Below, one piece after another: positions 1 through 10,386 of a DNA stretch of 64,000 bases (position 1 is its first letter; every line of letters starts with the position of its first letter). The translations under genes were made by a program, and so were the position numbers. Location: assembly GCF_004011695.2 (NCBI RefSeq), contig NC_082412.1, positions 1 through 64,000 on the forward strand. The letters run 5' to 3'. This DNA is from Ascochyta rabiei (Eukaryota > Ascomycota > Dothideomycetes > Pleosporales > Didymellaceae). The notes beneath the pieces are model-generated. The model was not told where the DNA came from. It worked only from the letters and a program-made list of their open reading frames with translations, and did no database searches.

Positions 1-100
1 CCCTAACCCTAACCCTAACCCTAACCCTAACCCTAACCCTAACCCTAACCCTAACCCTAACCCTAACCCTAACCCTAACCCTAACCCTAACCCTAACCCT
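1..100 (+). repeat. Telomere repeat array (CCCTAA)n
   Basis: Perfect head-to-tail CCCTAA units from base 1, about 16.7 copies, with no variants. The C-rich strand reads 5' to 3' from the end inward, so base 1 is the left end of a chromosome. TTAGGG on the other strand is the usual telomere repeat of filamentous fungi. Confidence 0.99.
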
Positions 101-3100
101 CTTCCTACACTAAAACCCTAACACTTACTCTTACACTTTCTCTTCTTTACTCCTACTTTCTTTCTTCCTTCTTCTAACCCTTACTCTTACACCCTCTCCT
201 ACTTCTAAACCCTCCCTCTTCCTTACCTTTACTTACACTTACTACTCCTTTTACACTCATCTCTACTCTTTCTCTTTTACCTCTACTCTTCTCTTCTTTC
301 TCTTCTTTTCTCTTACCCTACCCTCTTTCCATACACTAAAACCCTAAACCTTACTCTTACTTACACTCTCTTCTACTTTCACCTTAACCTCTTTTTTTCT
401 TACTCTTTCTTAACTCCTTCTTCTTAACTCTTTTTCTCTATCTTTTTCTTATCTCTTTTCTTTTTTACTCTTAACACTTACCTTCTCCTACCTACCTCTT
501 TTTAACTCCTTACTCTCTTCTTCACCTTACACTTACCTTCTTTTTCCTTCTTTACAACTCTAAAACCTCCTTCCTTCTTTTTTTCTTTTCCTACTCTTTC
601 CACTTACTTCTCTCTACTAACCTCTTTTCTAACACTAAAACCCTAACACTCTTCTTACTCTAAAACCCTAACCCTTTTCTCTACTACTACTACTTCTACC
701 TCTACTCCCTTTTTCCCTTTTCTTTTCTTTTCCTCTACTCTTTTCTATTCTTTCTTCTACTTTTCCTTCTATCCTTACTTCTCTTTCTACTACTACTTTT
801 ACTCTTACTTTCTTTTTCTTACTTTCTTCACACTCTACTTTACTTTTCTTCCCTCTCTTCTATTTTCACCTCCTTCTCTTCTACCCTTTTTTTCCCCAAC
901 CCTTAAACTCCTCTAACTCTTCTTTCTAACTTAACCCTACCCCTTACCCTTACACTCTTCTTCTTTAACTCTCTTACTCTCTTTCTCCCTCACCCCTACA
1001 TTTTCTCCCTCTTTTTCACCTTCACTTCTACTCTCTTCTTCTTAATTCTTCTTCTTAACTCTCCTTCTCTTTCTACTTTTTTACTCCTAACACTTACTTC
1101 CTTCTACTTACTTTTTTTTCACCTCTTACTTTCTTCTTTAACCTACACTCACCTTCTCCTTCTTTTTCTAAAACTTTACTACAAAACTCTCTTTCTTCTT
1201 TTTCCTTTTCTCACCTTTCTTTTCCTCAACCTTTACCTACTCTTCCTACACCAAAACCCTAACACTTTTCCTACACTAAAACCCTAACCCTTTTACAATC
1301 TAAACTCCTTCTCTACTACTACCTCTTCTACTACTTCTACTACTTCTTTTCTCTTTTTACTTATTACCTCTACTTTCTTCTCCTTTTTCCTACTTTCTTA
1401 ACTCTTAAACACTACTTTTTCTTTAACTTATTCTACTTCTTCCTTCTCTTTCTTCTACTCTTTTCTACCACTTACTACATCTTTCTCTTTTCTTCTACTT
1501 TTACTTAAAACCCCAACCCTCTTCCTACACTAAAACCCTTATACTTACTCTTACACTCTTCTTTATTCTTACATTAAAACCTTTACACTTTCTCTTCCTT
1601 ATCCCTACTTTCTTCCTTCTTCTAATCTTTACTCTCTACTTCTCTCCTTAACTCTTCCTCTTACACTCTACCCTCTCTTACTCTTAAATTCTTCTTTCCT
1701 CCTACTTTCTCTCCCTCACCCTTACCTTTACTTCTACTTATTTCTACTTTCACCCTCTTCTCTACTCTCTCTTTCCTACCTCTACTCTTCTCTTACACTT
1801 AAACCTTACTCCTTACTTTTACTTACACTCTTACCTCTACCTCTTCTCTTTCCACACTCTCTCCTACTTTAACCCTAACCTCTCTTCTTACACTAAAACC
1901 CTAACCCTCTTTTTACTCTAAAACCCTAACCCTTACACTTATTCTCTCCTTCTTCCTTACTCTACTCTCTTCCTTACTTTACTCTTCTCTTTATTCTACT
2001 CTCTCCTACTTCTTCTTCTCTTATCTTTTTCTTCCCTCTACTCTTCTACTCACAATACCTATTCTCTAATCCTTACTACTTTTCTCTATCCTTTCTACTT
2101 TTCTTATCCTTTCTACTTCCCTTATCCTTTCCTTTCCTTACTCTACTACTCCTAATCTTCTCTACTTTTTAATAATCTTTCTTTAAACTACTACTCTTTC
2201 TTTTCCTATTCTCCTTCTTCTCTCTTTTTTAAACTTTAAATTTTACTCTTCTAACTTTCTCCTTAACCTATCTCTCTTCTCACACTAAAACCTAACTATT
2301 ACTATACTTCTTCTCTACTTTCTCTCACTCTATTCCTTACCTTCTTCCTAACCATACACTTACTTCTCACTTACCTCTCTCTATCTTACTTATTTCTTCT
2401 ACCTTTCTCTTCTCTCTCTAATTTTACTCCTAATACTTACTCTCTTCTTCTTATCTTTTCTACTCATCTTTCCACTTACTTTTCTCTACTACTTCTTTTC
2501 TAACACCTTACTTTCTTCCTTCTCTCTTTACACCTATATTTACTCTTTACTCTATCTTTTTACTCTACTAACTTAATTTTTTTTACTTTTCTCTCTAAAA
2601 TTACACTTTCTTCCTATACTAATATTCCCACCTATCCTTACACCTTCTTTCTCTTACTCTTACTTCTTCTCCTACACTTAACCCCCTACTCTTCTCTTTT
2701 ATTCTTACTCTCTTTCTTACAACTTACTTTCTTTATTTTTTAAAACCTTCTACTTTTATCTCTCTTTTTAACCTTCTTCTCTCTTCTTTTCTTTTATTTA
2801 CACTACTTTTACTTCTTACCCTACTAACTTTTCTTTTCTAAACTTATACTCTCTTTCTATACTAACACCTACCTATTATTCTTACTCTCTTCTTAACCTA
2901 CTTTACTCTCTTATCTTTCTTTCTTAAACATTATTTTCTTCTTAACTAACCTCTTTAACTTCTTTTCCTTTTCTTCTACTTCTTTCTTCTATCCTTACCT
3001 CTTACTTTCTTTACTCTATTCTTATTCTTTCTACTTTTCTAAATTTTCTTCTCAATCTCTCTCTTCTTTCTATCTCTTATCTCTTTCCCTAAACTCTTTA

Positions 3101-3682
3101 TAAACTCTTTAAACATATACTCTCTACTTTTTACTTCTTTTTATACCTTTTCTCTTCTTTTCTCCTTATTTACTTCTTCCTCAACCTTTTTAAATTTCTA
3201 ACAAACTACAACTTTCCTTTTTACTTTACTTTTTCCTTTCCTTCCTCTTTCTACACTTTTTCTCTTCAACCTTCTTTCTTTTCTCAACTTTTACTCTTTC
3301 TAATCTTTCTTTTCTTTTCACCTTCTATTTAACTACTCTTTTATTTCATACATCTTTTAATAAACTAACTTCTTCTTCTACTTTCTTCTCTTCTTTTTAA
3401 TTCTTTCTTTTCATCTTTCTCTATTTTCTACTCTTTTTTCTTCATTTACTATCTTTACATCTTAATCACTTTAAATATCTTTTCTAATACTTTTACACTC
3501 TCTCTTTATTAAATACTACATTTAACTATCTTTTCTATCCTACTAACACTCTTTTAACAATTTTTTACCTTTTTCTACTTCTCTTCTTACTTTATCCTCT
3601 CTACTATTCTCTTCTCTTAACAATTCTTTCATTTCTCTTTTCTTTCCTTTTCTTCTTTTATACATCTCTTAACCCTATCTCT
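101..3682. repeat. Degenerate telomere-derived tract lacking G on the + strand
   Basis: Reading base by base I find no G on this strand until position 3683. The sequence is only C, T and A, made of short CTT, CTAC, TTAC and CCCTAA-like words. The word ACTAAAACCCTAA recurs near 110, 335, 635, 1280, 1530 and 1890. The block after 101 (a CTTCCTACACTAAAACCC start, then ACTTACTCTTACAC) recurs, diverged, near 1520. Towards 2500-3600 CCC runs become rare and T and A increase. There is no coding potential. It may be telomerase- or slippage-derived sequence that has drifted. A telomeric RNA read outward from it would contain no C. Confidence 0.9.
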
Positions 3683-4590
3683 GCTACTTGCGCGCTGTTA
3701 TACTGCTGCATGAACAACACTACTCTAATTGCTACTACCATTGCGTTGCTGAAAAAAATTCGCCTTAAAACCGCTCTCTGTACCGCTTATCTATCTCTAC
3801 AACTGCCTCTTCACTCTTGTGTAACACTTAACGGGCCTACCGCCCACCCACTTTCTCTTCTTCACCCTGCTTACCTGCTACTCTTCTCTATCCCGCTTCA
3901 CGGTCTTAAACACCTCCCCTCCTTCACTCTTAACCGCATCGCTCCGGGGCACATCCACGGGCCCCCCGCCCAACCCTCTACCCCCCTCTCCCGTGATACC
4001 TTATCACGGGCCCACCGCCCACCCTTATTCTACTCTCTTCTCTCCTTCATCCTTTGCTCGTGATGCCTTATCACGGCCCCACCCACCTCCCCTCTTTCTC
4101 CTTTACCCTCTACCGCCCTGCCCAACTGCTTTGTGACACCTGACGGGCCCTCCGCCCGCCCCTCTCTCACGCACTACGGCATCTACGGGTTCGGGAATGC
4201 CTTTCTGGGCTGCGGCACCACAATCGGATTTGCCAAACTTCCCCTAACTACTGTTCTATCTTGTGACAATACTATGTAAACGCCCAAAACACCTTGCTCT
4301 ACGTCATTTTTATCCCGTTCTATCTTTCTAATCCACCTAATACCCTGTTCAAATGCCCTTTCCCTCTACTATTTATTCTTATACCCGATTTACAAAGCAA
4401 CCAACCCTGCCCAATCCAAATTCGCGCGATCAACGCGATTGACGCCCTCTTGCACGAACAACTTCTTGTACCTCTCCCATCCACCATCCTGCTGGCTCTT
4501 CTACCTATTGCGCATGTCTTTCTTAACTACTCTACTATCTATCTAAATTTACTTTGTCCTGACTCTCACTTTCTTTAATACGCACGGCTG
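3683..4590. repeat. Pyrimidine-rich subtelomeric segment with a recurring GC-rich motif
   Basis: G reappears here but the + strand stays C/T-rich. A motif of about 27 bases, ending in variants of ACGGGCCCACCGCCCACCC, occurs five times, near 3822, 3946, 3995, 4057 and 4135. Around 3990 it forms a hairpin with nine-base arms (CCCGTGATA and TATCACGGG). The open frames at 3710-4063 and 4294-4578 have no signal, domain or homologous look and are treated as chance. Confidence 0.6.
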
Positions 4591-5340
4591 CTTTTGGATA
4601 GGGACTTACTTGGTTTGGTCTGCTCTCTCCGGATTGTGGGCTCTTCCTGGATCAGGGGCTCTTCTTAAATGATCGGCTCTTACTACTTGGGGGCACTGAT
4701 GTGGACTCCCTTAGCTTGCAGGGACCACTTTTGGGCCACTTTGGGGGACTACTTTCGGACCACTTGGGGTGGCGCACTACTTGGCGCGCTACTTAGGGAA
4801 CCACGTGGGGAACTACTTGGGAACCACTTAGATTGGGGGACCCACTCGGGTTGGACGTGCCACTCGGGTGGGGCAACCACTTAGGTTGACGCACTACTTG
4901 TGGAACTACTCAGGGAACCACGCGGGTTTGTGCTGACTACGCGGCTTAATGCTGACCATGTGACTATGTGGATTGATGCTTACTGCGCGGGTTGATGCTT
5001 ACTACGCGGGTTAATGCTGACTATGCGGGTTGGTGCTGACTACGTGGATTGGGGGATCCGCATGGGTTGGGGGCTCTACTTGGGTCGGGGGCTCTACTTG
5101 GGTTGGGGGCTCTACTTGGGTCGGGGGCTCTACTTGGGTTGGGGATCCGCATGGGTGGGGGCTCTACTTGGGTTGGGGTTCTACTTGAGTTGGGGGATCC
5201 GCATGGGTTAGGGGCTCTACTTGGGTTGGGGGGCTCTACTTAGGTTGGCGGGTATCACTCAGGTTGGCGGGTATCACTTGGGTTGTGGGGACTACTTTGG
5301 TCGGTGGCCCTTCTCTGGGCGTTTCTTTCTACGTCTCTGA
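4590..5340. repeat. G-rich minisatellite array
   Basis: Variable tandem units of 16-18 bases. At 4700-4900 they are variants of GGGGNACTACTTGGG; at 4920-5050, variants of GCTGACTACGCGGGTT; at 5056-5290, an ordered run of GGGGGCTCTACTTGGGT units broken by GGGGGATCCGCATGGGTT. The G-rich strand is the + strand, opposite to the telomere-side tract. Short open frames here simply follow the repeat. Confidence 0.85.
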
Positions 5341-5839
5341 AGTGTCTGTGTTGCTATTTGGCTGTTTTGCACTTTCTGACTTGTGATCACCGTGCAGTCG
5401 CAAGTCAGCCTACAGCACGTTTCTCCTGACTTCTCCTGACCTAAGGTTTCGGGTTACGGTTATATCAAACACATTCTTTCTAGTCTACTAAATACGACTG
5501 CACATGCCCCTCCTCCCAAGCATATAGGAAACGACACATCTGGCTCGCGTCTCTCTGGCCCATCTTGATCTTTAATCCGAGCCACTTGTAAAGCTGGAGC
5601 TCATTGCTACCGTGCACAATCGCGGCGTCTTGCATCTGCTGCTCCAGCCATAGCGTGCACATCAGTGGCTGGCAGGCAAGCAGCGCAGCTACTGCTCTCT
5701 GGAGCACTCCATCGTACTGGCAAGGCACATGCATCCCTTGTGTCTTAAACGCACCCTGTATGCTTGTTTCCTCCCACTTGTTGCAGATGGCTTGGGGCGC
5801 CTAGCAGTAAAAACACCGCGCATACTTCTCCCACTTCAC

Positions 5840-7483
5840 TTAGTGCATAGATTTCACCTTAGACTCCATTAATGTCATCTGCGCTCCGCTGGCCTTTGAA
5901 CAGTCCTTCCAGTCGTGGCGCGCCGGGTCAGCCTGAGTGGCTATGCAGATGGCGCACGCATTGCTCCAGCGCTGGAAGTGCTGCTCTAGCCGCTCCAGGT
6001 TATATACTTTTTGTTCCGTCCTTCGCTGTTGCTGGATCTTAACCCTCTGCTCTTTAACGACTATAGCTCGCTCTATACATCTGCGCTGCTCCTCTGCTGC
6101 CACCGCCGCGGTGTCGGCCTGCGTCTCCTCTGGCTCTTCCTGCTCTTCTTCGACGGCTTGTCGCTTGGTACCACCGGGGTGTCGCTCGCATAGATCACAC
6201 TTCGACTCTCCTATCTCGCATTGCTGCCTGTTCTGTCTGCCGTCTATGTGCTTGTCTATCGCGATTTGCTGACAGGATTCGACTGTCATAAACTCCTTTG
6301 CAGGTCGCTCCAGCTTGTAGCCGAGCGCCTTCTCTACCCTCCCCTCTTTCGTTACATAGCACGCTCTCATAACAATAGACTTGCTGTCGAGCCCTGTTCG
6401 TCCCGCCCGGCCGCTCTCTTGCACATATTGGAGCAGCAGGGGACACATGGCAACGTGGATCACCACCCGGACGCCTGCAGCGTCGAGCCCAAGACCTAGC
6501 ATGTTCGTGGCTGTACAAAGCTTCTCTATGCCCAGGGTGAAGCTTCGCACCATGCGTGCCTTTTCCTCGTCTGAGCCTATCTGACGGTAGTATGCAGAGC
6601 ACTGCAGAAGCTTCGCAAGCCGTTTCGTCTCGTCCACAGTTGGACAATAGACGATGATCTGCGCCTTAGGTCCGTACCTACTCCTCTTCGCAGCCACGAG
6701 CTTAATAAGTACTTTTTCTAGCGTGCCACGTGTGTACTCTAGCACCTGGTACGCAATGTTCGTTCGCGTGGTGCGTTCATCGCGGCATATGGTTACGGTC
6801 TGGGCATCGAGCCCTGCGGTGTGCAAGAAGGCGGGCTGCAGCGTGGGCGGCAAGGTTGCAGTCAGGTAGACAACCTGTGTGCCCTTCTCCGTCATCTCCA
6901 CCATCTTGAGGAGGTCTGGCCGCCAGTCCTGTGTCGACTCCAGCAGCACGTGGCACTCGTCTATCACGATACGATCTAGCTGATAGAGCATGCGCTTTTC
7001 GTTAATAAACCTGCCGAACGCCTTCGTGACTGCGCTCTCAGGCGTCACCAGCACAATACGAGCCCAGTACGGCGGTCTTCTTCCATCCCACTTCGCGCAG
7101 GGGATGCCGAGCTGGTCGCAGCGATCTTGCAGATCGTCTCGCAAGGCATTCAACGGAGCCACGACCACGGAGACGCCGCCTAGCGAGACGGACGCGGGCA
7201 GCATGAACAGCATACTCTTGCCGGTGCCAGTAGCCATAACAACTAGCACGCGCAGCCGTCGCTGCATCACAGCCTCGAGGCTTTCTTCTTGCTTGCCACG
7301 ATACTCGGCGTCCGGCCGTCCAGCGAGTCGCCTGAACTCTGCCTTGAGGTCCACCATCGCGAGCGACGACCAGCGCTGGAGCGCCTGCTTCTCTTGCTGC
7401 GCTACCATCTCTGCGCGAACACCGGGGTGCATGCGGCCGTCCTCCCAGGCGGATGCAAACTCCAGCACGCGATGCCAGTCCAT
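5840..7483 (-). other. Intact RecQ-type helicase core within TLH-1
   Basis: About 547 uninterrupted codons starting at ATG 7483 (SMDWHRVLEFASAWEDG follows). All superfamily 2 motifs are visible: Walker A MATGTGKSMLF, motif Ia APLNALRDDLQDRC, Ib LVTPESAV, DECH box, TATLPP, IVYCPTVDETKRL, motif V with GLGLDAAGVRVVIHV, and motif VI QESGRAGRTG. A cysteine cluster (KCDLCERHPGG) and a coiled, glutamine-rich stretch follow. It is cut from its upstream domains by a TAG and a frameshift, and ends at a TAA where TLH-2 has tryptophan. It would be an ATP-dependent DNA-unwinding module if expressed alone. No promoter of its own was recognised. Confidence 0.8.
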
Positions 7484-7623
7484 GCTCACCCGCCGGAACT
7501 CCTCCGCTCAGCCATGGTCTGAAAGGGAGACTCCATCATGGAGCGGCCGTAGTTGCCCTCCTCTGTTTCAAGGCTGTGGCCGGACTGCAACGCTTGCGCG
7601 TTGCTCTTCGCCGGCGCTTTGTT

Positions 7624-8745
7624 CTAGTAGAGCACTTCCAACCAGTCGCGTGCTTGTCCATCTCTTGCCAGCTCTCGGTGGATGGCTGGGTAGGCATGCC
7701 GCCAGGCGCGGGTGCCGAGAGCGGTGTTCATGTACTGAAAGGTCTGCTCGCGCAGGACACGGCGTATGCGATCGGTGCCCCAGTACCCGTCTGGGTTAGC
7801 GGATCGTGCCTTCTCACGGTCGGCTTCGCCGTACTTGTCTCCGTTGTCGCTCTCTTCGCTATCGCTCTCGTCGCCCCACTGCTCCTCCAGCTCTGGCTCC
7901 CAGATGAAAGCGGTAGGGCGGGCAACGCCATTGTGCAGCATCTGGAGATCATCTATGAACGGTCGACCGAGCCTGAGGAAGTACACCACCAGCTCACCCA
8001 CCTCCCGGGGAACATAGCGGTGGATCGTCTTAACACGCTTGCTAAAGCTATACCCCTTGTGGTACGTGGTGGTAAAGGATACCAGGCCACCCTCTACAAA
8101 CACCCCCCGATACCCCACCCCGTCTGCACTGTTCTCGCACTGTATCGAGGTAATCTCTGTCCCGCGACCAGGCCCGCCGCCAGACATGTGAACAAGCGTG
8201 AAGAGGCCTTCTTTAAACCGACGCACTCCTTTCATGTACCTAGCTACAGCGTCATCGCGCCATAGCGTCCGTTCCGGCCGTTGTGTGCTATCTATCCCAC
8301 GAATGAATCTCTCCCTTAGCGGAGCCTCGTCCAACACCCGGTCTAGAAGCCAGTCTTGCCATCTATCTAGCTGGTTGTCGGGGTGCTTTAGAAAGCTCCA
8401 GCCCGTAGCCAGCTCGGCTGGCTGATCGACGAGTTTGTCCACGGACACCTCTGGAAGCGGGGTAGTCCCGGGTCGCACGCAACCCCTTTCGTCTAGATCC
8501 AAGAGTAGGACGTCCTTAAATAGCTGCAACCGCACCGTCTCGCAGAGTCCCTTCACCATCGACCGGAGATCGGCTAGCGAAAAGCTCTGCTTGTCAATGA
8601 GAAGCCGATCTCCATCCCACGACACGATACCGGGAGTATTACGTCGCTTTGCCTGTGTTCTAGCTAGCGTACGCAAGCGGAGCATTCGATTCATAGGACT
8701 AGGTGTGCCTTTGAAGTCGGACAGCGTCATAAACCGTTCAGACAT
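7624..8745 (-). other. Tyrosine-recombinase-like domain of TLH-1
   Basis: An uninterrupted 373-codon segment. Its layout resembles a tyrosine recombinase catalytic domain: GGGPGRGTEITSIQ (first Arg box), TTYHKGYSFSKRVK (Lys on a beta hairpin), HRYVPREVGELVVYFL, then GTRAWRHAYPAI (like the H-x-x-R or R-H box), and a final tyrosine immediately before the TAG. The same landmarks occur in TLH-2 and, partly, in TLH-3 (YHKGY, AAYREIAIGI). The assignment rests on motif order read by eye; an alternative is a degenerate, non-catalytic DNA-binding domain. Confidence 0.45.
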
Positions 8746-10089
8746 GTCTTTAACTAGCTCATACGCAGTAGGTGCTGTACAAGGGTCTTTCTAAAGCGCT
8801 TTATCTCGCTGGCAGCGGGCATGATGCACTACGAGCGCTTTCGAGGTAGTGATCAAAGCAGACAGCGTTGGCGAGAACTCGTGCGCCGGAACCCACCCAC
8901 CGCCATGGTGATCAGGCTTAAGGCCGAGGACAGCCACTCCGCTCAGCAGTGCGCTCTCGTGCTCGTCGCCAGTCAGGCTGTGGTTGAGCAAGGCGATCCA
9001 AAAGCGCAGGCATCGCTCTTCCAGTTTCTCTTTCTTCGCAGCGTCGTCTGAGCGGGCTATTTGCTGGAGTGACACCAAGAGGGCGTCTTGCGTGCTGGTA
9101 AGTTTGTATGGCGGCCGCTCGACCTGGTCATATGTGCGCCACAGGTAGCAGAGGATGCTCACCAGCTTCTGGCTGTACTTCTTGATCGTACCGACTCAAT
9201 GCCTAGCGTAGAAGGGCCGCTCGTTCGATTCTGCGCCCGCCTCACGTCGCTCGATAATCTCCAGTGCGAGTCTGCCGACAACCTCAGCTTGGCTGCTATC
9301 GAACGCTTTTCGTATCAGCCGCTCCATAGCTTTGCAAACATCGCGTAAGCCCGTGTCGTTAAACGCCACTTCTTCCTTCCCACGCGCGTCTACCTCCCCA
9401 CCAGCTAGCTGTTTAGCGCGCAGAAGTGCCGCCCTTGGGATACCTTGTAGGTGCGGGACCCATTCTGTGAGCTCTAGCCACGGATCAGCCTGCGAACGGA
9501 TGCCCTCTTTAATCTTATCCTGCGCTGCTGCTGCCTTACGCTCTTCTCGCTGATGCTGGCGATCTGCCTTCACTCTCTGGGAGATGTCTGCTAGAGTCGC
9601 AGCTCCAACGCTCGTCTCGACTGCAACATACGCCGGCCAGCCAACAGCTCTGAACAAGCGCTGGCAGGATTGGCTGTCTCGCCATACTCGGTTGCGTGAG
9701 TGCTTGCTCTTTTGCCTTATATCTCCCCCTCGCTTTTGTTCGTTCACCCAGCCATGCTCATCCTTGCAATGTTTCTGCATGCCCTGCAGCGAGATGCAGG
9801 TATACCAACAACGCTCCAACAAGCATACCAGCCCGTCTTCTCGGCTTTTTAGACCAAAGACGGGCTCCTTAGCCGGCCTTGGTACACGCACGTCTCCTGG
9901 ACTCCACGCAAGGTTTGGTAGCGCGCGTACAGCTGCCGCCAGGCTCTTGCGCGTAGCGACTGTGACCTTGGGATGGCGCTCTTTGAGGTGCGTAACGATC
10001 TGCGCTGGTGGAATAGCAGTGGCACATGGTTTACAAACTACGACTCGAAGTTCAGGCCGGTGTTCAAACAGCTGTGCAAATAGTTCCAT

Positions 10090-10386
10090 GGTGTAAGGAG
10101 CAGAAGGGACACAAGTGGGCGCTATGCAACACGTCCGTTGGCCTAGTGTTTGCTATCCCCTGGTATATTAATTGACAGACTGTGTATCAATCTTGCTTTT
10201 GGTTTAATTGCGCTCCCAGCTCCGCTAACGCTGGTTGGTGAGGGCGTCGTGGTACATCCGTGCGCGGCCTGACTTTCGGTGCCGCGGTGTGACCGCGTCA
10301 GAACCTCAACAACACCCAACCCCCTTTCCGCACAACCTTTGTCCGAACTTCCGCTCGCAACCTTATTTGCAGTACACAAGTCGATA
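10090..10386. promoter_or_regulatory. Divergent intergenic region between TLH-1 and partner A1
   Basis: The 297 bp between the two start codons must hold both promoters. The equivalent gaps are 281 bp in E2 and 218 bp in the third unit, so the head-to-head spacing is conserved. No convincing TATA box or binding site was identified. An upstream ATG in frame with A1 at 10279 lies inside it, but other copies support the ATG at 10387. Confidence 0.5.

Larger units (their letters stand above)
5480..10089 (-). pseudogene. TLH-1: zinc finger, tyrosine-recombinase-like and RecQ helicase protein (broken, about 1,536 codons)
   Basis: One reading frame runs from ATG 10089 to the stop at 5480. It is interrupted by TGA 9196-9198, TAG 8791-8793, TAG 7624-7626, TAA 5840-5842 and TAG 5801-5803, plus a one-base deletion near 7500 found by comparison with TLH-2. 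Order of parts: two C2H2-like fingers (starting CKPCATAIPPAQIVTH and CWYTCISLQGMQKH, within the first 120 residues); a helical region with TEWVPHL; a recombinase-like domain (8745-7624); a RecQ-type helicase (7483-5840); and a C-terminal cysteine motif (ARCFYC). The family is the telomere-linked RecQ-like helicases of fungal chromosome ends. Two stops replace tryptophans present in TLH-2 (TGG to TAA or TAG), as RIP would do. It is divergent from partner A1. Confidence 0.85.

Noticed and set aside
3710..4578. Two open frames on the + strand (117 and 94 codons)
   Set aside because: They lie in pyrimidine-rich repeat DNA, code for leucine/proline/serine-rich chance sequence and show no domain or start context.
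5014..5243. Glycine/leucine-rich repeat proteins
   Set aside because: Both frames simply translate the 17-18 bp minisatellite; any frame stays open.
6990..8265. Large + strand frames of about 270 codons
   Set aside because: Shadows of TLH-1 on the other strand, which has the helicase and recombinase-like motifs.
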